The notes below the pieces were generated by a model. That model saw nothing but the letters and a program-made list of their open reading frames with translations, searched no databases and had not been told where the DNA came from. The position numbers were made by a program, and so were the translations under genes. Shown piece after piece: positions 1 to 12,706 of a stretch of 64,000 nucleotides of DNA; position 1 is the first letter of the stretch, and each line of letters starts with the position of its first letter. The stretch is from Vespa crabro (Eukaryota > Arthropoda > Insecta > Hymenoptera > Vespidae): assembly GCF_910589235.1 (NCBI RefSeq), contig NC_060970.1, positions 4,888,487-4,952,486 of the forward strand, read 5' to 3'.

Positions 1-493
1 TTCTAAATACGCTTTGATTAAGAGGGCAAACTAATGAAAATGTTGATATTTCCATGTTTTATTGTAAACATAGGACAATGACAATGCTTTAAATTAAGAC
101 ATTTTTTCTGATTTTTTTTTCTTTTCTTTTTGTTTCCCCAATACAAGATAATACTTTTACTTCTAATTCATCAAGTCTATATATATATATATGTTTTTCT
201 TTTTTTTTTTTTTCTAATAACTAGAAATTCCTTCCTCCTATTCCCTTTGATCTTATACCTAGTATTCTTAGATCGTTTAGTTCAAATACTCTTCACTTGT
301 GAAAGTTTGAAGAATTACCATGAAAATGAGGATTTATTGTCCTAAGAAAGGTTGACAATTTTGATTTATGTTGGGTGCTTTATATAACTAAGCTAGGAGG
401 TAAAAGATATTCGATAAAAAGAACGGAACATTCAAAGGGGAACAAGAAAAGAGATACATAGAAGGTTGTTCGTTTAGTACCTCACTCTCTATC

Positions 494-496
494 TCC

Positions 497-560
<64 letters not shown>
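494..560. repeat. (CT)n-(TA)n compound microsatellite
   Basis: A perfect CT run passes directly into about 40 bp of TA. Confidence 0.9.
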
Positions 561-564
<4 letters not shown>

Positions 565-1117
565 AGAACCGTTTCTATGGGGTGGATATGACGCTTAGAA
601 ATTTTGTGATCCTATAAAAAATATATTTCTTCTGTCTGTCTATATATATATATACAAACTACATTCTTATATATATAAAATATATAGTGAATACTATAAA
701 AGAGTATACTAGTAGCATACATTAATATAGTAATATATATATATCATGACTCGTCTATTATTTTATTTTTCTTTTCTTACTTTCTTTCATTGTTTTTTTG
801 TTTTTCATATTAAAAAAGAAAAAAAAAAGAAAGAAAAAGAAAAAAAAAGAAGGAATTGACACGAAAAAAAGAAAACATTAAAATATATGCGAAACGCGAC
901 ATTCGTATTATTCGGGCATTTTCGGAGAAATGCTTTCGGCCGTTATTTTCTCTTTACATCTTTTTCTCTCTTATGCAGTGTTTCTCTTTACGAGTACGAC
1001 GCAACGTGAATGTTTTTGACTCTGTACGTAGATCGAGAATCTTGAACACGTACGATCGGAAGGAGGCACCCACGTACGCGCGCGCGGACGAACGAGAACG
1101 TCGTGCGGAGGGCCTTG

Positions 1118-1120
<3 letters not shown>

Positions 1121-1155
<35 letters not shown>

Positions 1156-1196
1156 CTCTCTCTTTCTCTCTCTTTCTCTCTCTCTCTTTCTCTCTC
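1121..1196. repeat. (CT)n-rich tract
   Basis: CTCT/TTTC units; GAGAG on the minus strand, a possible GAGA-factor platform. Confidence 0.85.
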
Positions 1197-1540
1197 GCTG
1201 TCTGTCTCTCTTCGTAGCGTGAACGCGCCGTCATTTGTTTTTTCCCCGAAGTAATAATAGCTGAGGACAGCCATTTTGAGAGCTCGCGGCGGCACGAAGT
1301 TATTGTTCGACAGTGACTCTCAATCCACGGCTCCCTTTCCTACGTTTTCTATTTCATACATGAAATTTATTTACAATTTACAAAAAGAGAGCTATTACGT
1401 TGTTACGTATAACGCATTTCTTTTTTATATTAATTAAATAAGATATTCTGAATATTTGAATATCATGTTTCCGTGTAAGTTGATTAATTACACAATATGA
1501 TGTAACCAGAAAACGGTAATGGAGTATTGGAATTGAATTG

Positions 1541-1683
1541 TAATGGTGGGCCATAAAAGTTTCTAAAGACTTGTTTGTGACGTGATAGAAACAAAAAGAA
1601 AATAATTAATCGAAAAAAAAAAAAAAATTTCGATAAAAAATAATCAATTTGTAAAAATCGTTATCATCGGCCCACCTAGTGTA
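1541..1683. mobile_element. MITE-like element, copy 1
   Basis: The left end reads GGTGGGCCATAAAAGTTTCT and the right end reads ATCATCGGCCCACC, its approximate inverse complement (GGTGGGCC-GAT). TA dinucleotides flank both ends, as for Tc1/mariner-type insertion. The interior is A/T-rich and non-coding, 140 bp in all. It shares the AAAGTTTCTA and ATTTGTAAAA segments with the other copies described here. Confidence 0.5.
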
Positions 1684-4024
1684 TAATGTAATATGCATGA
1701 GTGATTTCACCAAAGTGAACGACGTATTTGTAAAAAATATATCCTATGTAAGATATTTATGCTGCTTGATTCTTTTTGGGGAAACTATCGTTTTTTATTA
1801 CGCCATATACGTACATACGTAGGTGGATATATATATATATATATATATACACGTTTTGGATGTTTTATCGAAAGGAACACCTTATAAATATTCCAAAGGT
1901 AGAACTAAGTTTGACAGGCCTGCAACGTAAGCTATGAACTTCTTTTCGAAGCTATAAGCTGGAACGATAAGAGAATAATGAGTTATTTTGTTATATGTCG
2001 AAAGAGATGAAAGAAGAACGAGGAAGATAGAGAGAGAGAGAAGAGAACGAAAAGAATTTCGTTATATACCGCGAACGTAAGCTTCCAGTGTCTCTCAACT
2101 TTCGGATACTTGATTAAAAAGAAAATATTCCGGATATAAAAATTAACCAATAAGAAAATACTTGGGACAAATATTAACCAATCAGATCAAGGAGGACGTA
2201 TGTGAAAGTGCGTTTCTTCCCTTTTCCTTTCTTTTTTCTTTTTTTTCCTTTTTTTCCTTTTTTTTTTTTTTTTTTTTTTTAACGCATCGAAGCGTATAGA
2301 ACTTAGTTTATTGAAAATTCATTTCATTTTGAAAGAGATAAGAAATTTCTGATCGAACGACATTAAAATATTTCTATCGAACGTAACTTAAAGGAATTTT
2401 AAAAGATAACATTCCGCTAGTCAATCGTAAGGAGAATTTCTTTAAGTTGGTTTAATCGAAGTCCGTCTCTTGAGTTGGCGTTGTCGCATAGGCGGCGGCC
2501 ATTTTCATAAAAACAAAAACAAAAAAAAAAGAGAAAAGGAAAAAAGAGAGTCTAGCCGCACATCATCCCTATGAGAAGGAGGAAGAGGGAGGATGATCAG
2601 TGTCCGAGGGTCCCCGAGACTTTTATGTCTCTTGATTAAACCTCATGAAAGTGCAATGGAAGTCTTTTGACGATTCTTTTCACTCTTTTTTCATCTTTTC
2701 TTCCTTCTCCCGCCTATATTAATATACAACCACCATCATAGCCTACGTACTACTACCACCGCAAAAGAAAATAAAACGAATCGTTAATGAGAGGAAGATA
2801 GAGAGAGAGAGAGAGAAAAAAAGAGAAGAAAAGAAAGAAGTTGGGGGAGGGTCGATGTTTTTCGAAAAGAATATAAGTCCGGCGAGAGAGATCCTTCCGA
2901 CAATAAATTTTCGTTCCTCGAAAATGCAGACGGCTGGTGAACGTTCCGACCGTTGCCAGAGGCGCTTACACGCCTTCACGTGCCAGCTGGCGATTGCCTT
3001 CGTTTCGTTCGTTTCGTTTGTTCGTACGTACGTTAGTTCGTACACCGGCTACGAACTTACGGTCGTCTACCGTGCGTTATGGTCTTGAAGGTACGCCCTT
3101 AAAATGGCGGCCGACATTACCGACCTGCCGCTGACCTCTCTTTCTTTCTCTTTCTCTTTCATGGCACGTTTCACTTTGGAAAAAGGAAGATTGAAGAACC
3201 GAACGACACTTCTTCTTCATCCTTTGAAATCCTTCGTGCAAAGTTGAAAGTGCTGACCTCGAAATCCCCGAGATCCCCTGTCCCTTTTAAACTTCTTTCT
3301 CTTCCCTTGCCCCCACTCCCTCTTGCTCCCCCAAAAAACTATTATACAATAGTTTTCAAGTTGAACGAAATATTTCGAGGGAATTGTTAAGGAAGAAAAA
3401 TTTTTTTTGTTTCCTTCTTTTTTTTCCCCCTTTTGGAAGACTATGTTTGTCGTATCGTCTTTTTTGTGTATATATATATATATATATCATTTTATTTTCT
3501 TTTTTAAAATTATCTTTTTCGATTGAATCCATATGTTCCAACATAACCTTACATTTTTATCGTTTTTTACAGTCTACTTGTAACTTCTTTTTATAACCAC
3601 GTAAGAGGAACCTTTTCTCTTACATATATATTTACATTGTTATACATAGTTATACATAAATAACGATCAAGTTTGTTTATGCTCTTCCGGATGTGCGCGA
3701 CGATAACGTGTTACACCTGTGAGATTTACACATATTTATAAACACATACACACATGTATATACATGCATCATATATATATATATTCTCTATACATTAATT
3801 ATGCTCTCAATGAGAATTCAGCCATAAAGAAAGTACATACATGCATATGTACATATGTAAATATATGTATTGGCCAGTTAAGAGAGAACTCCGTTTAAAC
3901 TTGGAAAATTTCATTGCACATATATATATACAAGTAAGAACGTACATTTCTAGATTCGATCATGTTAAAAATTTCGCAATAATAACAGTATAATAATAAT
4001 AATAGTAATAATAATAATAATGTG

Positions 4025-4029
<5 letters not shown>

Positions 4030-4101
<72 letters not shown>
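4030..4101. repeat. (TA)n microsatellite
   Basis: About 72 bp of uninterrupted TA after TGTGTCTGTG. Confidence 0.95.
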
Positions 4102-4103
<2 letters not shown>

Positions 4104-4686
4104 TTGCGTACGTGTGCGCGCACGCGTGCGTTCCGTGTGTGGCGGTTGCCGGCTTATTTTGGTATATTGATCGCGCGTTGTCGGCCATCTCTCCCCCTCT
4201 TCCCCGACTACACTCTTTGCCCTATCTCGCCCCACCCCGTACCCCGTCGCATCTTCTTGCACCCTCGCACACACACACACATACACACATCATTTCCCAT
4301 CCTCTTCTTCCATCTATCTCTTTTTATCTCTCATCAACTTTCCCCTTTTTCGTGTTCTTCTGAGTCTCAGGCGACCGAAAAGAAAAGAAAAGGAAAAAAA
4401 AAGTTGCAAAATTTTTTATCATTACTTCTCTGCTTTTCTTTCTTTTTTTTTTTTCTTTTATCTTCTTTATATAATCTAACCCATGAAAACAAATTTTTAA
4501 ACGTTTTCTTTTCTTCCTCCCCTTTTGTTTCGACGATGTAGTTTGAGGAAGCTATTAGCAGATGGCCTTGAAAAATCGTTTGGATTAAAAAGAGTTAGGA
4601 AAATAGGATCGTCGCGTAGGGAAAATGGACAGTAATGTATTATATTAAGTAATTCTGGAAATCGAAGAAATTGTTTGAATTTCTTT

Positions 4687-4717
<31 letters not shown>

Positions 4718-4828
4718 ATTTGAGGAAGGGCATCATCGTGACATTAGCTGCTGTCGGAGATCGAAAGGTTACCGACGATTTTGCCCCCTCAGCGCGTTCC
4801 ACCGATGGGGTGAAGTTAATTGCATTAC

Positions 4829-4916
4829 AAACGCTGCTCCTGCTGCTTCTGCTGCTGTTGTTGCTTCTGGTACTGCTACTGCTATTGCTACTGTCACTGT
4901 TACTGTTGTCCTTCTA
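4829..4916. repeat. imperfect CTG/CTA triplet tract
   Basis: CTGCTC, CTGCTG, TTGTTG, CTACTG units; diverged triplet repeat. Confidence 0.8.
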
Positions 4917-5303
4917 GGGTGGAAGAAAAAACGTGCAAGTGAGTGAATGAAAGAGAGAGAGAGAGAGATTATGAAACATACATAATGTGTCTCTTTTCTG
5001 TTACTACCGTCCTCCTTTTTTCATAATACATACATACATATGCATATATGTACGTATGCATTTGCTCATATCTATGATACACATATATATATATATATAT
5101 ATTCGCTCTGTTGCTTCTTTACATCACGTTACTCCGTAAAAGAAAAATATTCTTTCTAATGATAGTTACTACCTAACGAAGTTTCTTACTTTTAGTCTTA
5201 ACAACTGGAAGATGTTAAAGAAAAAGAAAAATAAAATGAAGTTTTCTATTGATAGAGACTTTTCATGTAACGAAAAAATTTGCCGAATTAATCAAGCTTT
5301 ATT

Positions 5304-5508
5304 ATTGGTCTATTTGATATAATCGACTCGTCGAAACTTTTTATTATTGGTCGACGACTTATGGAGATGAATTAATCGGATCTTCCTATTGGTCGAGTTA
5401 TATAGAATGAAAATTCTTTGAATTGGGGGTTTCTTCTTTTTTTCTTTCTTTCTTATTGAATCGACTTGGTAAAATAAATTAAACTTTTTTATTGGTTGAC
5501 ATATAAAA
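5304..5508. promoter_or_regulatory. degenerate tandem CCAAT-box array with TATA-like end
   Basis: ATTGGT occurs at 5304, 5346, 5388 and 5491, the first three exactly 42 bp apart. Neighbouring GAATTAATC and TCGAC segments also recur, suggesting a decayed ~42-bp tandem repeat. CATATAAAAGG follows at 5500-5510. It could be a promoter or only a repeat remnant. Confidence 0.35.
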
Positions 5509-6526
5509 GGAAAAGGAAAAAAAAAAAAAAATCTTTTTTTCTCTTCGTTATTTTCTCATTCTCTCTTTCTTTTTTTCTAAATAAGAATACAGTAGTTATA
5601 GAGTAGTAGCAGCACCTGTAGCATGATAGAGAGTTGACGATACCGCCAAATTTCTTAATCCGTCGACCCTGTTACGGTATCTGGCAAACGAGCGGCATTG
5701 CGTTTCAAGCCGAACGCGACGTGGCCTCCCTCTTACATCTCTCCTCACTTCACATCACTGCCCCCCCGGCCTCTACCACCTCCAGCCCCTTTACCTCCTC
5801 CTCGTCTAAACTCTTCGAGCGCGACCACCTTCTTCTCGCGTGTCGCGTCTCTCCTTTCGCGGTGTTGCCAGATCGAGCACGTTGCCTCTCCGTGCATGGC
5901 ACCGTCTTGGCAACGTCGCAATCCTCTCCCTCCCACCTTCCTTCTTCTTCTCCTCTTTCTTTACTTTTACCCCCCCCCCCTTCTCCTTTCTTGAGAGACT
6001 CAGCAAACGACCGAACACGACTTTCACAGCCTCTACGGAAGAAGGAACGTGCATACGTCGTCGTACCTCGGCACTTGCTCTCTCTCTCTCTTTCTCCCTC
6101 TACCTCACCCTCAACCTCTTTCTATCTTTCTTTCTCTTTCTCGAATTCTCTTTGTTTCTCTCTTTCTTCTAAGAGCTCGCATATTATTGGTCGACGAACG
6201 GCTAGCTTGCCTGATAGCCGACGTTCCTCGGATGTACTTCCAAAGACTACTCGGCTCGAGACGCCTAGTCTTCGACCTGACGTACACTCGCGTTGTTATT
6301 CTATCTCTTTCTATTATATATATATATATATCCCTCTCTAATATCTCTCTTGACGCTTGGAATAGCGTCTATAATCTCTTTTCCTTTTCTTTTTCCCCTC
6401 TCTTCTCTTTTTCTATTATTTTATTTTATTTTATCTTTTTTATTTTATTACTATTATTATTAGCTCGAAGAGAGAATATATTCTCGATGGTCTTGCATGA
6501 AAACGAATGGAAGAATTTTCTTTCTT

Positions 6527-6600
6527 TATCTATCTATCTGTCTGTCTATCTGACTGTCTATCTGACTGTCTATCTGTTTGTTTGTCTGTCTGTCTGTCTA
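6527..6600. repeat. (TCTA/TCTG)n tetranucleotide tract
   Basis: Alternating TCTA, TCTG and TGAC-containing units. Confidence 0.9.
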
Positions 6601-6950
6601 TCGCGAGTGTGAACTACTACTATCGTGAGAGGAGAGCTAACGATTTCGTTGTTCAAAGATCGAACGTTATTCTTATCTCTTATTCTCTTATTATACCGTA
6701 GAACAATCTTTCTAATTTGTACAACATCATCTCTGATTAATTCCAAAGTGTACATTTTTGAGGTTGACTCTTGATTCGAATTTATCGTATTGCTCGTAAA
6801 TATGATATAAAGTCTGTATTGTTTTGCAGTGCTGGAAATGTGAAATGATATTTGTTTGTTCGAGGATTATTAAAAAAAAGAATCGATTTTAATATAATAA
6901 TTGTAAATGAAGTTCAATTTAATAATCACATAAAAAAAATACTGTTGTTT

Positions 6951-7092
6951 AAGGTGTATGCACCGCAAATATATGAAGGTATATTGAAAGTTTCTACGAG
7001 ATTTTAAAGGTTTCATTTTTTTTAGGTTAGGTTTTTTTTTTTTTTTTTAGAATGTAAAATTACAAGCGTAGGAACTTTTGACCCACCCGGTA
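6951..7092. mobile_element. MITE-like element, copy 2
   Basis: The right end reads GGAACTTTTGACCCACCCGG, matching the inverse of the family end (GGGTGGGTCAAAAGTTCC). It is preceded by AATGTAAAATTACAAGCGTA, equivalent to the segment next to the end in the other copies. The left end (AAGGTGTATGCACC, then AAAGTTTCTACGAGATTTTA) is degraded. No coding capacity. Confidence 0.45.
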
Positions 7093-7162
7093 GAATTGTA
7101 TGGAATGTTGCTATAATATAATTGAACTCATTTGTAGGCATATCCAATATATTTCGTCATCG

Positions 7163-7213
<51 letters not shown>
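7163..7213. repeat. (TA)n microsatellite
   Basis: About 50 bp of TA. Confidence 0.95.
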
Positions 7214-7214
<1 letters not shown>

Positions 7215-8028
7215 CAAACATGTACACATTTACGTAGGACACATAGATAGCCAACTGCTTTTATGTGCCTCTCGACTGACTTTCACCAACTGAGGCCGAA
7301 ACGCACCGAGAGTTTTGGAAGATGGGTGAGGATGTTGCGTACTAACTTATCCTGAAAACATTGATCCTCAAAAAGTACTACCATAGATGCGTACATCTGA
7401 CCCATATATCTTTCTCATATTTAACGAGAAAATTTCCTAGATTTGAAACGAAGCAAAAAAAAACAGATAAGAAATTATTTTTTCTACCCGATTTGACGAG
7501 AACATTTAATTATGAAAAATTGTAATAATTAATCTCTTGTTTACTGTGTTGTATTCAACACACATTCGTTGAGAGGTTTATAAGATCGGACGCGAGTATG
7601 TACCGTTCAGTGACCTTCCTTATTAGTTCTTAAATGATTCTTGTGTGTCCTCGTTCTGCACGAAATGCAATGAGGCAAAATTAACGGTACGCTGTTTTTT
7701 CTTTTTCTCTTCTTTCTTTTTTTTCTTTCTTTTTTTCTTTTTTACTTTTTGTTCCTGTTTTTTTTTATATGTATTTATATCACGCTCAATCTCTACATAT
7801 ATGTATATATATATATCTACACACACATGTGTATACTCATGTTGATTTATATTACATGCTTGTACATAGATTTTAATCATAATTAAATTCATACTTAATA
7901 TGATAATTAAAATAGAGAAAGGATTGTCTATTCGATATTCTGACGAAAATTCTAAGATATTATCATCAAGTATTTAATGAATATTTTATCATAGAAATTA
8001 TGTACAACAATCAATAATGTTTGAGGAT

Positions 8029-8182
8029 TAAGGGGCCAAAAAAATAGTTTCTAGATTATTTTATTAAAAATAAATTACTCTTTTTACAAGACCTTTTTCT
8101 ATAACTAATTTTTCATTTCTAGATTGTTAAAATTATAAGTTTAGAAACCATTGGTCTTAAAAACTTTTGACACACCCTGTAC
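8029..8182. mobile_element. MITE-like element, copy 3
   Basis: The left end reads AGGGGCCAAAAAAATAGTTT followed by CTAGATTATT. The right end reads AAACTTTTGACACACCCTGT followed by AC. Ends are inverted and TA-flanked. Internal AGATTGTTAAAATTATAAGT and TTTAGAAACC match copies 2 and 5. Confidence 0.5.
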
Positions 8183-8361
8183 ACATATTTCTCTCTCTTT
8201 TTCTCTTAGTATTATTGATGTCTTTTCATCGGTAACGTTTCGTTCTTTTTCACACGCACAGCATGCGTCATCAGTCCGTTCCTTAGTTCACACTGTGCGT
8301 TCCTCGTTCCGCTACGTTCTTTCCTTCTTTCTCTCTCTCTCTCTTACTCGCTCTCTTTATA

Positions 8362-8384
8362 TACAGGGTGCGTGTCTAAGTCGT
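8362..8384. mobile_element. solo MITE-like end
   Basis: TACAGGGTGCGTGTCTAAGT matches the left-end consensus of the family in the orientation opposite to the right end at 8182. No partner end is visible to its right, so it is an eroded or truncated copy. Confidence 0.35.
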
Positions 8385-8795
8385 ATTTATTTTTCATAGG
8401 GAAGATATATCTTTTTTCTCCCTTTTTTCCCTCACTCTCTCTTTTTCTTTTTTTCCGAAGTAGAAAAAAATGTATTCATAATTTTTCGAAAATTGAACTT
8501 TTCTTATCTCTAGGAAAATCGTTAAATATTTTTCGCTTAGGTAATAATTACATTACTTATTTCTCTCTCTTTCTCTCTCTCTCTCTGTCTGTCTTAAAAT
8601 AGAAATAAATCTAAGTGTAATCTAAAAATTGGTCGACCCCAATAGCAGTTAAATTAAGCTCACGTCTTGGCGTTTCTGGTTTAATACTGTTAATATAGAT
8701 AGAACTAAAAGAAAATTGATTGGAATGAAATTACGAGAAAGGGAAAAAAAGAAGAAGAAAAAGAACATGTTTGTTTATTACGTAAGATCTATCAC

Positions 8796-8912
8796 AAAAA
8801 AAAAAATGTTCCTAGATTATTGGGGGAAAAAAAAATTACTCTCTTTTGTTTTCACGATAGTTAAAATTAATTCCATTTTTATCGGATTGTAAAATAACGA
8901 GCATAGTGACAT
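8796..8912. mobile_element. degraded MITE-like fragment
   Basis: ATGTTCCTAGATTATT followed by AAATTACTCT, and later CGGATTGTAAAATAACGAGC, parallel the internal sequence of the 8029-8182 copy in the same order and spacing. The terminal repeats are lost. Confidence 0.35.
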
Positions 8913-9637
8913 AATTATGAGGTTAAAAATAATCACCTTAGAATTCTTTTCCTTTTATCGAGATCACATAAAATCACCAAAAAGAAAAAGAAAAACCAAC
9001 GAAAAATAGTCAAGACAGAAATAAATTCGTATAACCTAAAAAGGAAATCTTTTACTTCTTCTTCGTGGAATGTAACGCTTCGAGGAAGGCAGAATAAGTG
9101 GGAGAGGTAAAAGGAAACACGAAAGAGGAAAATGTGTGCAACGTGACACAATTAGGCCCCGTATACATACATACATACATATATATATATATATTAATAT
9201 AGTATATATATATAAACAACCACACATTATATATATATATACATATATATATAAGCAATCGTTCCCGAATCCGAAGGGTGAGGCCTTGAAACGTAGCAAA
9301 AAACATGCGTCTGACTGGCTGGCCCCGAGAACGGAAGCAACGTTGCCAACCCAACCCAACCCAACCCAATCCAATCCAATCCAACAACACAACGTCGTCG
9401 TAGTCATTCGCTGCGAAAACTCATCGTCGTTGCAACGTTGCCGATAGTAACAAGCAGAGCAGAGCAGAACAGAACAGAGGAGAAGAGAATAGAATAGCAG
9501 CAGAAGGGGCCCCATCGATTATTCCAGGTGCAATAATATTTTCTTCGATCCCTCTGGGTCATTCGACGTGCACGGATGCATCATCGTTCATGGTCGACGA
9601 GATCATGAGGAAGACTATCGAAATTATGTATGTCAAA

Positions 9638-9760
9638 TACAGGCTGTTCCAAAAGTTGGCGCTAAAACGATTTTTAACGATCAATTCTTTCTAGTTTTTT
9701 TCCCCTAGATCGTATTAATCAAAGGTCCCCTATATAGGAACTTTTTGAGGCCTCACCCTA
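9638..9760. mobile_element. MITE-like element, copy 4
   Basis: The left end TACAGGCTGTTCCAAAAGTT and right end AACTTTTTGAGGCCTCACCC followed by TA form an imperfect terminal inverted repeat. The 123-bp element is flanked by TA and has no coding capacity. Confidence 0.5.
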
Positions 9761-10913
9761 GCTTTATTTGTTTTCTTTCTATTGTTCTGTTTTTTGTTCT
9801 ATTTTTTTTCTCCTTTTTTTTTTTTTTTTTTTTTTTTTTCGTAATTTATAACGATGATGAGAGAAAATTGATCGAACGTATATGAAATATCGTGAAGCGA
9901 CGTCTGAATATAATACTTCCGTGCTTCTTATCTCCGTTGTTTGTCACGATACGATAGGAAAAATTCTTCGCACCTGATTATTATGGCTGCTCTAACGGGA
10001 TATCTGATAAGCTTCGAGAGAATCTAATCTTTGCACTTCTCTTTTTACCACGACGCAAACGCATTTACGTCGTTTTTAGTCGAATAATAATATAGAGATA
10101 ATTGTTATTTCTTTTCTTTTTTTTCTTTAATGTATTTCATATACGATGAGTAAAAAAATTTCCTAGTGATCTTTTTCGAAGCTTTAGTAGAATCTTTTTT
10201 TCTTTTTAATTAAAAAGGTTGTTAAACGCAAGCCTATAAAAAGTCGCGAGAAAAATTATTACTTCTTTTTTGTCTGTAATTAATCCACGAACTCTTTTGA
10301 TCTATCTTGTTGTATATTATCATAATAATCAAACCTTTACATATATATATATATATATATATCTATTATTTAGATATTATTATATAATTAACATTATTTA
10401 TTTTGTATGAAATTAATGTGCGAAATTAATTAGGGTTTTGTTTCTTCTTCTTCTTTTTTTTTTTTCCTTCATTTTCATGTTTTGCTCTACGGCTTTTGTT
10501 ATAATATTTCAAACATGTAATACGAAAGGATGAGAAGATATATCGATAAGAAAAAAAAAGATACACGTTCGTGTTCGTATCGATGATATCGTTAGGTTCG
10601 TTAGGTTCATTTTGAAAAGCACTCTCATTGTAAAAGTCCACGAGATGTTATCTTGTCTCGAAGAATGATAGAGTTTCGTTCAATGCGCAATATAGGTTTA
10701 CATTTAATTTCGTTACGAAAACGTTTTCACAGATAATGCCAAGTGCGTATCAGTATTCCTTTTCTGTGTCTCTCTCTCTCTCTCTCTCTCCCTCTTTCTC
10801 TATCTATCTATCTCTCTAATTCTATTTTTCTTTGAAGAAACCAACCAAGATAATATATAATGCTGTGGGAAATATAGTATCTTAGTGTTTTAGAAATGAA
10901 AAATAAATATTTT

Positions 10914-10956
<43 letters not shown>
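10914..10956. repeat. (CA)n-(TA)n compound microsatellite
   Basis: CA run then TA run. Confidence 0.9.
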
Positions 10957-11372
10957 ATTCATTTTAATCAATTTAAAGAATAATTATTTTGAAAAAATTA
11001 TAAAAAATTATATATATATATATATACTTGCTCTCTTATTACTATACTAAAACTATTATTACCATTACTCAATATATTTACAATTAGTAACCAATACATT
11101 TATCCTTAATATACTTAATAAGTATTATACAACTAATAAATAAATAATACAGTAATAGCAAGTATTATATAATTATAATATATACTTAATGGGGTTGATT
11201 GTAAAAAACAATATAAGATGTAAGTTATCATAATCTCCACTTGCTTGTTATAGAAATAATAAGGGCCAAGTAAAAGACACCTGCAGTATAGAAATGAAGT
11301 AAAAAAAAAAAGGCAGAATGTAGAGAGAGAGAAAGAGGAAGAGAGAGAACAAAGGTGTTTTATATTCGATGT

Positions 11373-11415
<43 letters not shown>
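11373..11415. repeat. (CT)n microsatellite
   Basis: Nearly perfect CT. Confidence 0.9.
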
Positions 11416-11419
<4 letters not shown>

Positions 11420-12342
11420 ACGTTCGGTTGATATTTTTCACGTGTGGAGAAAGAATAAGTAGAGCGAAGCTCCGTTTGAAACGCCTCGAGGGCTCGCGAG
11501 TAATCCAAGATCCGGAACCAGTCCGAGACATCCGGACTTTGGGCTTTGCGGAGTTCTTTAAGGCTGGACAAAGGAAAATCGCATAATAGTTCGAGCGAAG
11601 AAAAAGAGATCCTACTACTTTACGTACTACCGTACCTCCTACCCCTACATATGTACATACGTACCCCTACGTACGACGTATGCATTTTTATATATGTATG
11701 TATGTATGTATGCATGCATGCATATGTATGTTAGCACCTTCTATATACAACGAATATTCTGCGTGCTCGTCCAACGAAGTAGAAGCGATCATGAGGAAAA
11801 CTTTCCACTGAGGAACAAATAGAACGTTAGAAAAAGAGAAAGAGAAAGAGAAACGTGTTTACAACTGCGCACAATATAGGCTAAAAACGATGCCGTTATC
11901 GATTTATCGATTGGCATTTTTCTTTCTACGAGTTCACTCCCCCACTTTTCTATAGTATATGTATGTGTATATATATATATATATATATCTTACATATATA
12001 TATATACATAATACATACGGTATCCCTTCGAGTAGGTAAAAGTAAAATTGTTTCTTTTAGTTTCGATAACTTTGTCATAATAATCCTCATCTTCCTACCC
12101 TAATTTATCAAGAAAAAAAGAAAGAAAGAAAAAACATTTAATAAATAAGTTAGTTAATATCATTCGATGTCAGATCATCATGTCTTCGAAAGTCAATTGA
12201 AATATATCCTGTCAATTGCACTTCCATTTCTTTCTTTTTCCTTTCTTTTTTTCTTTTTTCTGTCTTGTTCATAGAGGACGATTAAATTCAATTAATGATT
12301 TACAAAGAAAAATATCTCTGGAGTTTTTCATAAGGATATAAA

Positions 12343-12348
<6 letters not shown>

Positions 12349-12408
<60 letters not shown>
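12349..12408. repeat. (GA)n microsatellite
   Basis: About 60 bp of GA. Confidence 0.95.
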
Positions 12409-12412
<4 letters not shown>

Positions 12413-12560
12413 ATAAAAATTCCTGTTATTTTATTTTCTCCAAGAATGGTCTTGCCAGAGTCTGTTGGCAGTCAGGCAAACATGCCAAGCTAGGAGGTAG
12501 AATCAAGCAAGCAAGCCAAGCTGAGGCAAGGAGGCAAACGAACAGGCAAGCAAGGAAACA

Positions 12561-12706
12561 AGGAAGGAAGGAAGGAAGGAAGGAAGGAAGGAAGGAAGGC
12601 AGGCCAAGACAGGCAGGCAAAGCCAACCAGTCGATGTGAAACAGCAGTAGCCGTAGGAGCTTGCAGCAGCAATAGCAATAGCAGCAGCAGCAGCAGCAGC
12701 AGCAGC
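12561..12706. repeat. (GGAA)n and (CAG)n tracts
   Basis: GGAA units at 12561-12599; CAG units at 12681-12706. Confidence 0.9.

Larger units (their letters stand above)
1..5280. other. non-coding, T- and TA-rich with simple repeats
   Basis: This holds (CT)n then (TA)n at 494-560, a CT-rich tract at 1121-1196, T-tracts near 2222-2280, (TA)n at 4030-4101 and a CTG/CTA-type imperfect triplet tract at 4829-4916. YY1/Pho-like motifs lie at 1270, 2491-2505 (GGCGGCGGCCATTTT) and 3101-3113 (AAAATGGCGGCCG). A CpG-rich patch with CACGTG lies around 2930-3130. Nothing protein-coding is supported. Confidence 0.7.
5281..9637. other. non-coding: CCAAT-box repeats, C/T-rich block, MITE copies
   Basis: Four ATTGGT boxes occur at 5304-5497. 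A C/T-rich block lies at 5640-6180 and contains GTTGCC motifs at 5868-5917. A TCTA/TCTG tract lies at 6527-6600, three MITE-like copies or ends at 6951-8384, and (TA)n at 7163-7213. The open frames over 5634-6612 are products of TCT/CTC repeats. Confidence 0.65.

Noticed and set aside
5634..6612. Ser/Leu/Pro-rich frames of 187-235 codons
   Set aside because: Composition follows C/T-rich sequence and TCTA/TCTG repeats; no domain and three frames open at once.
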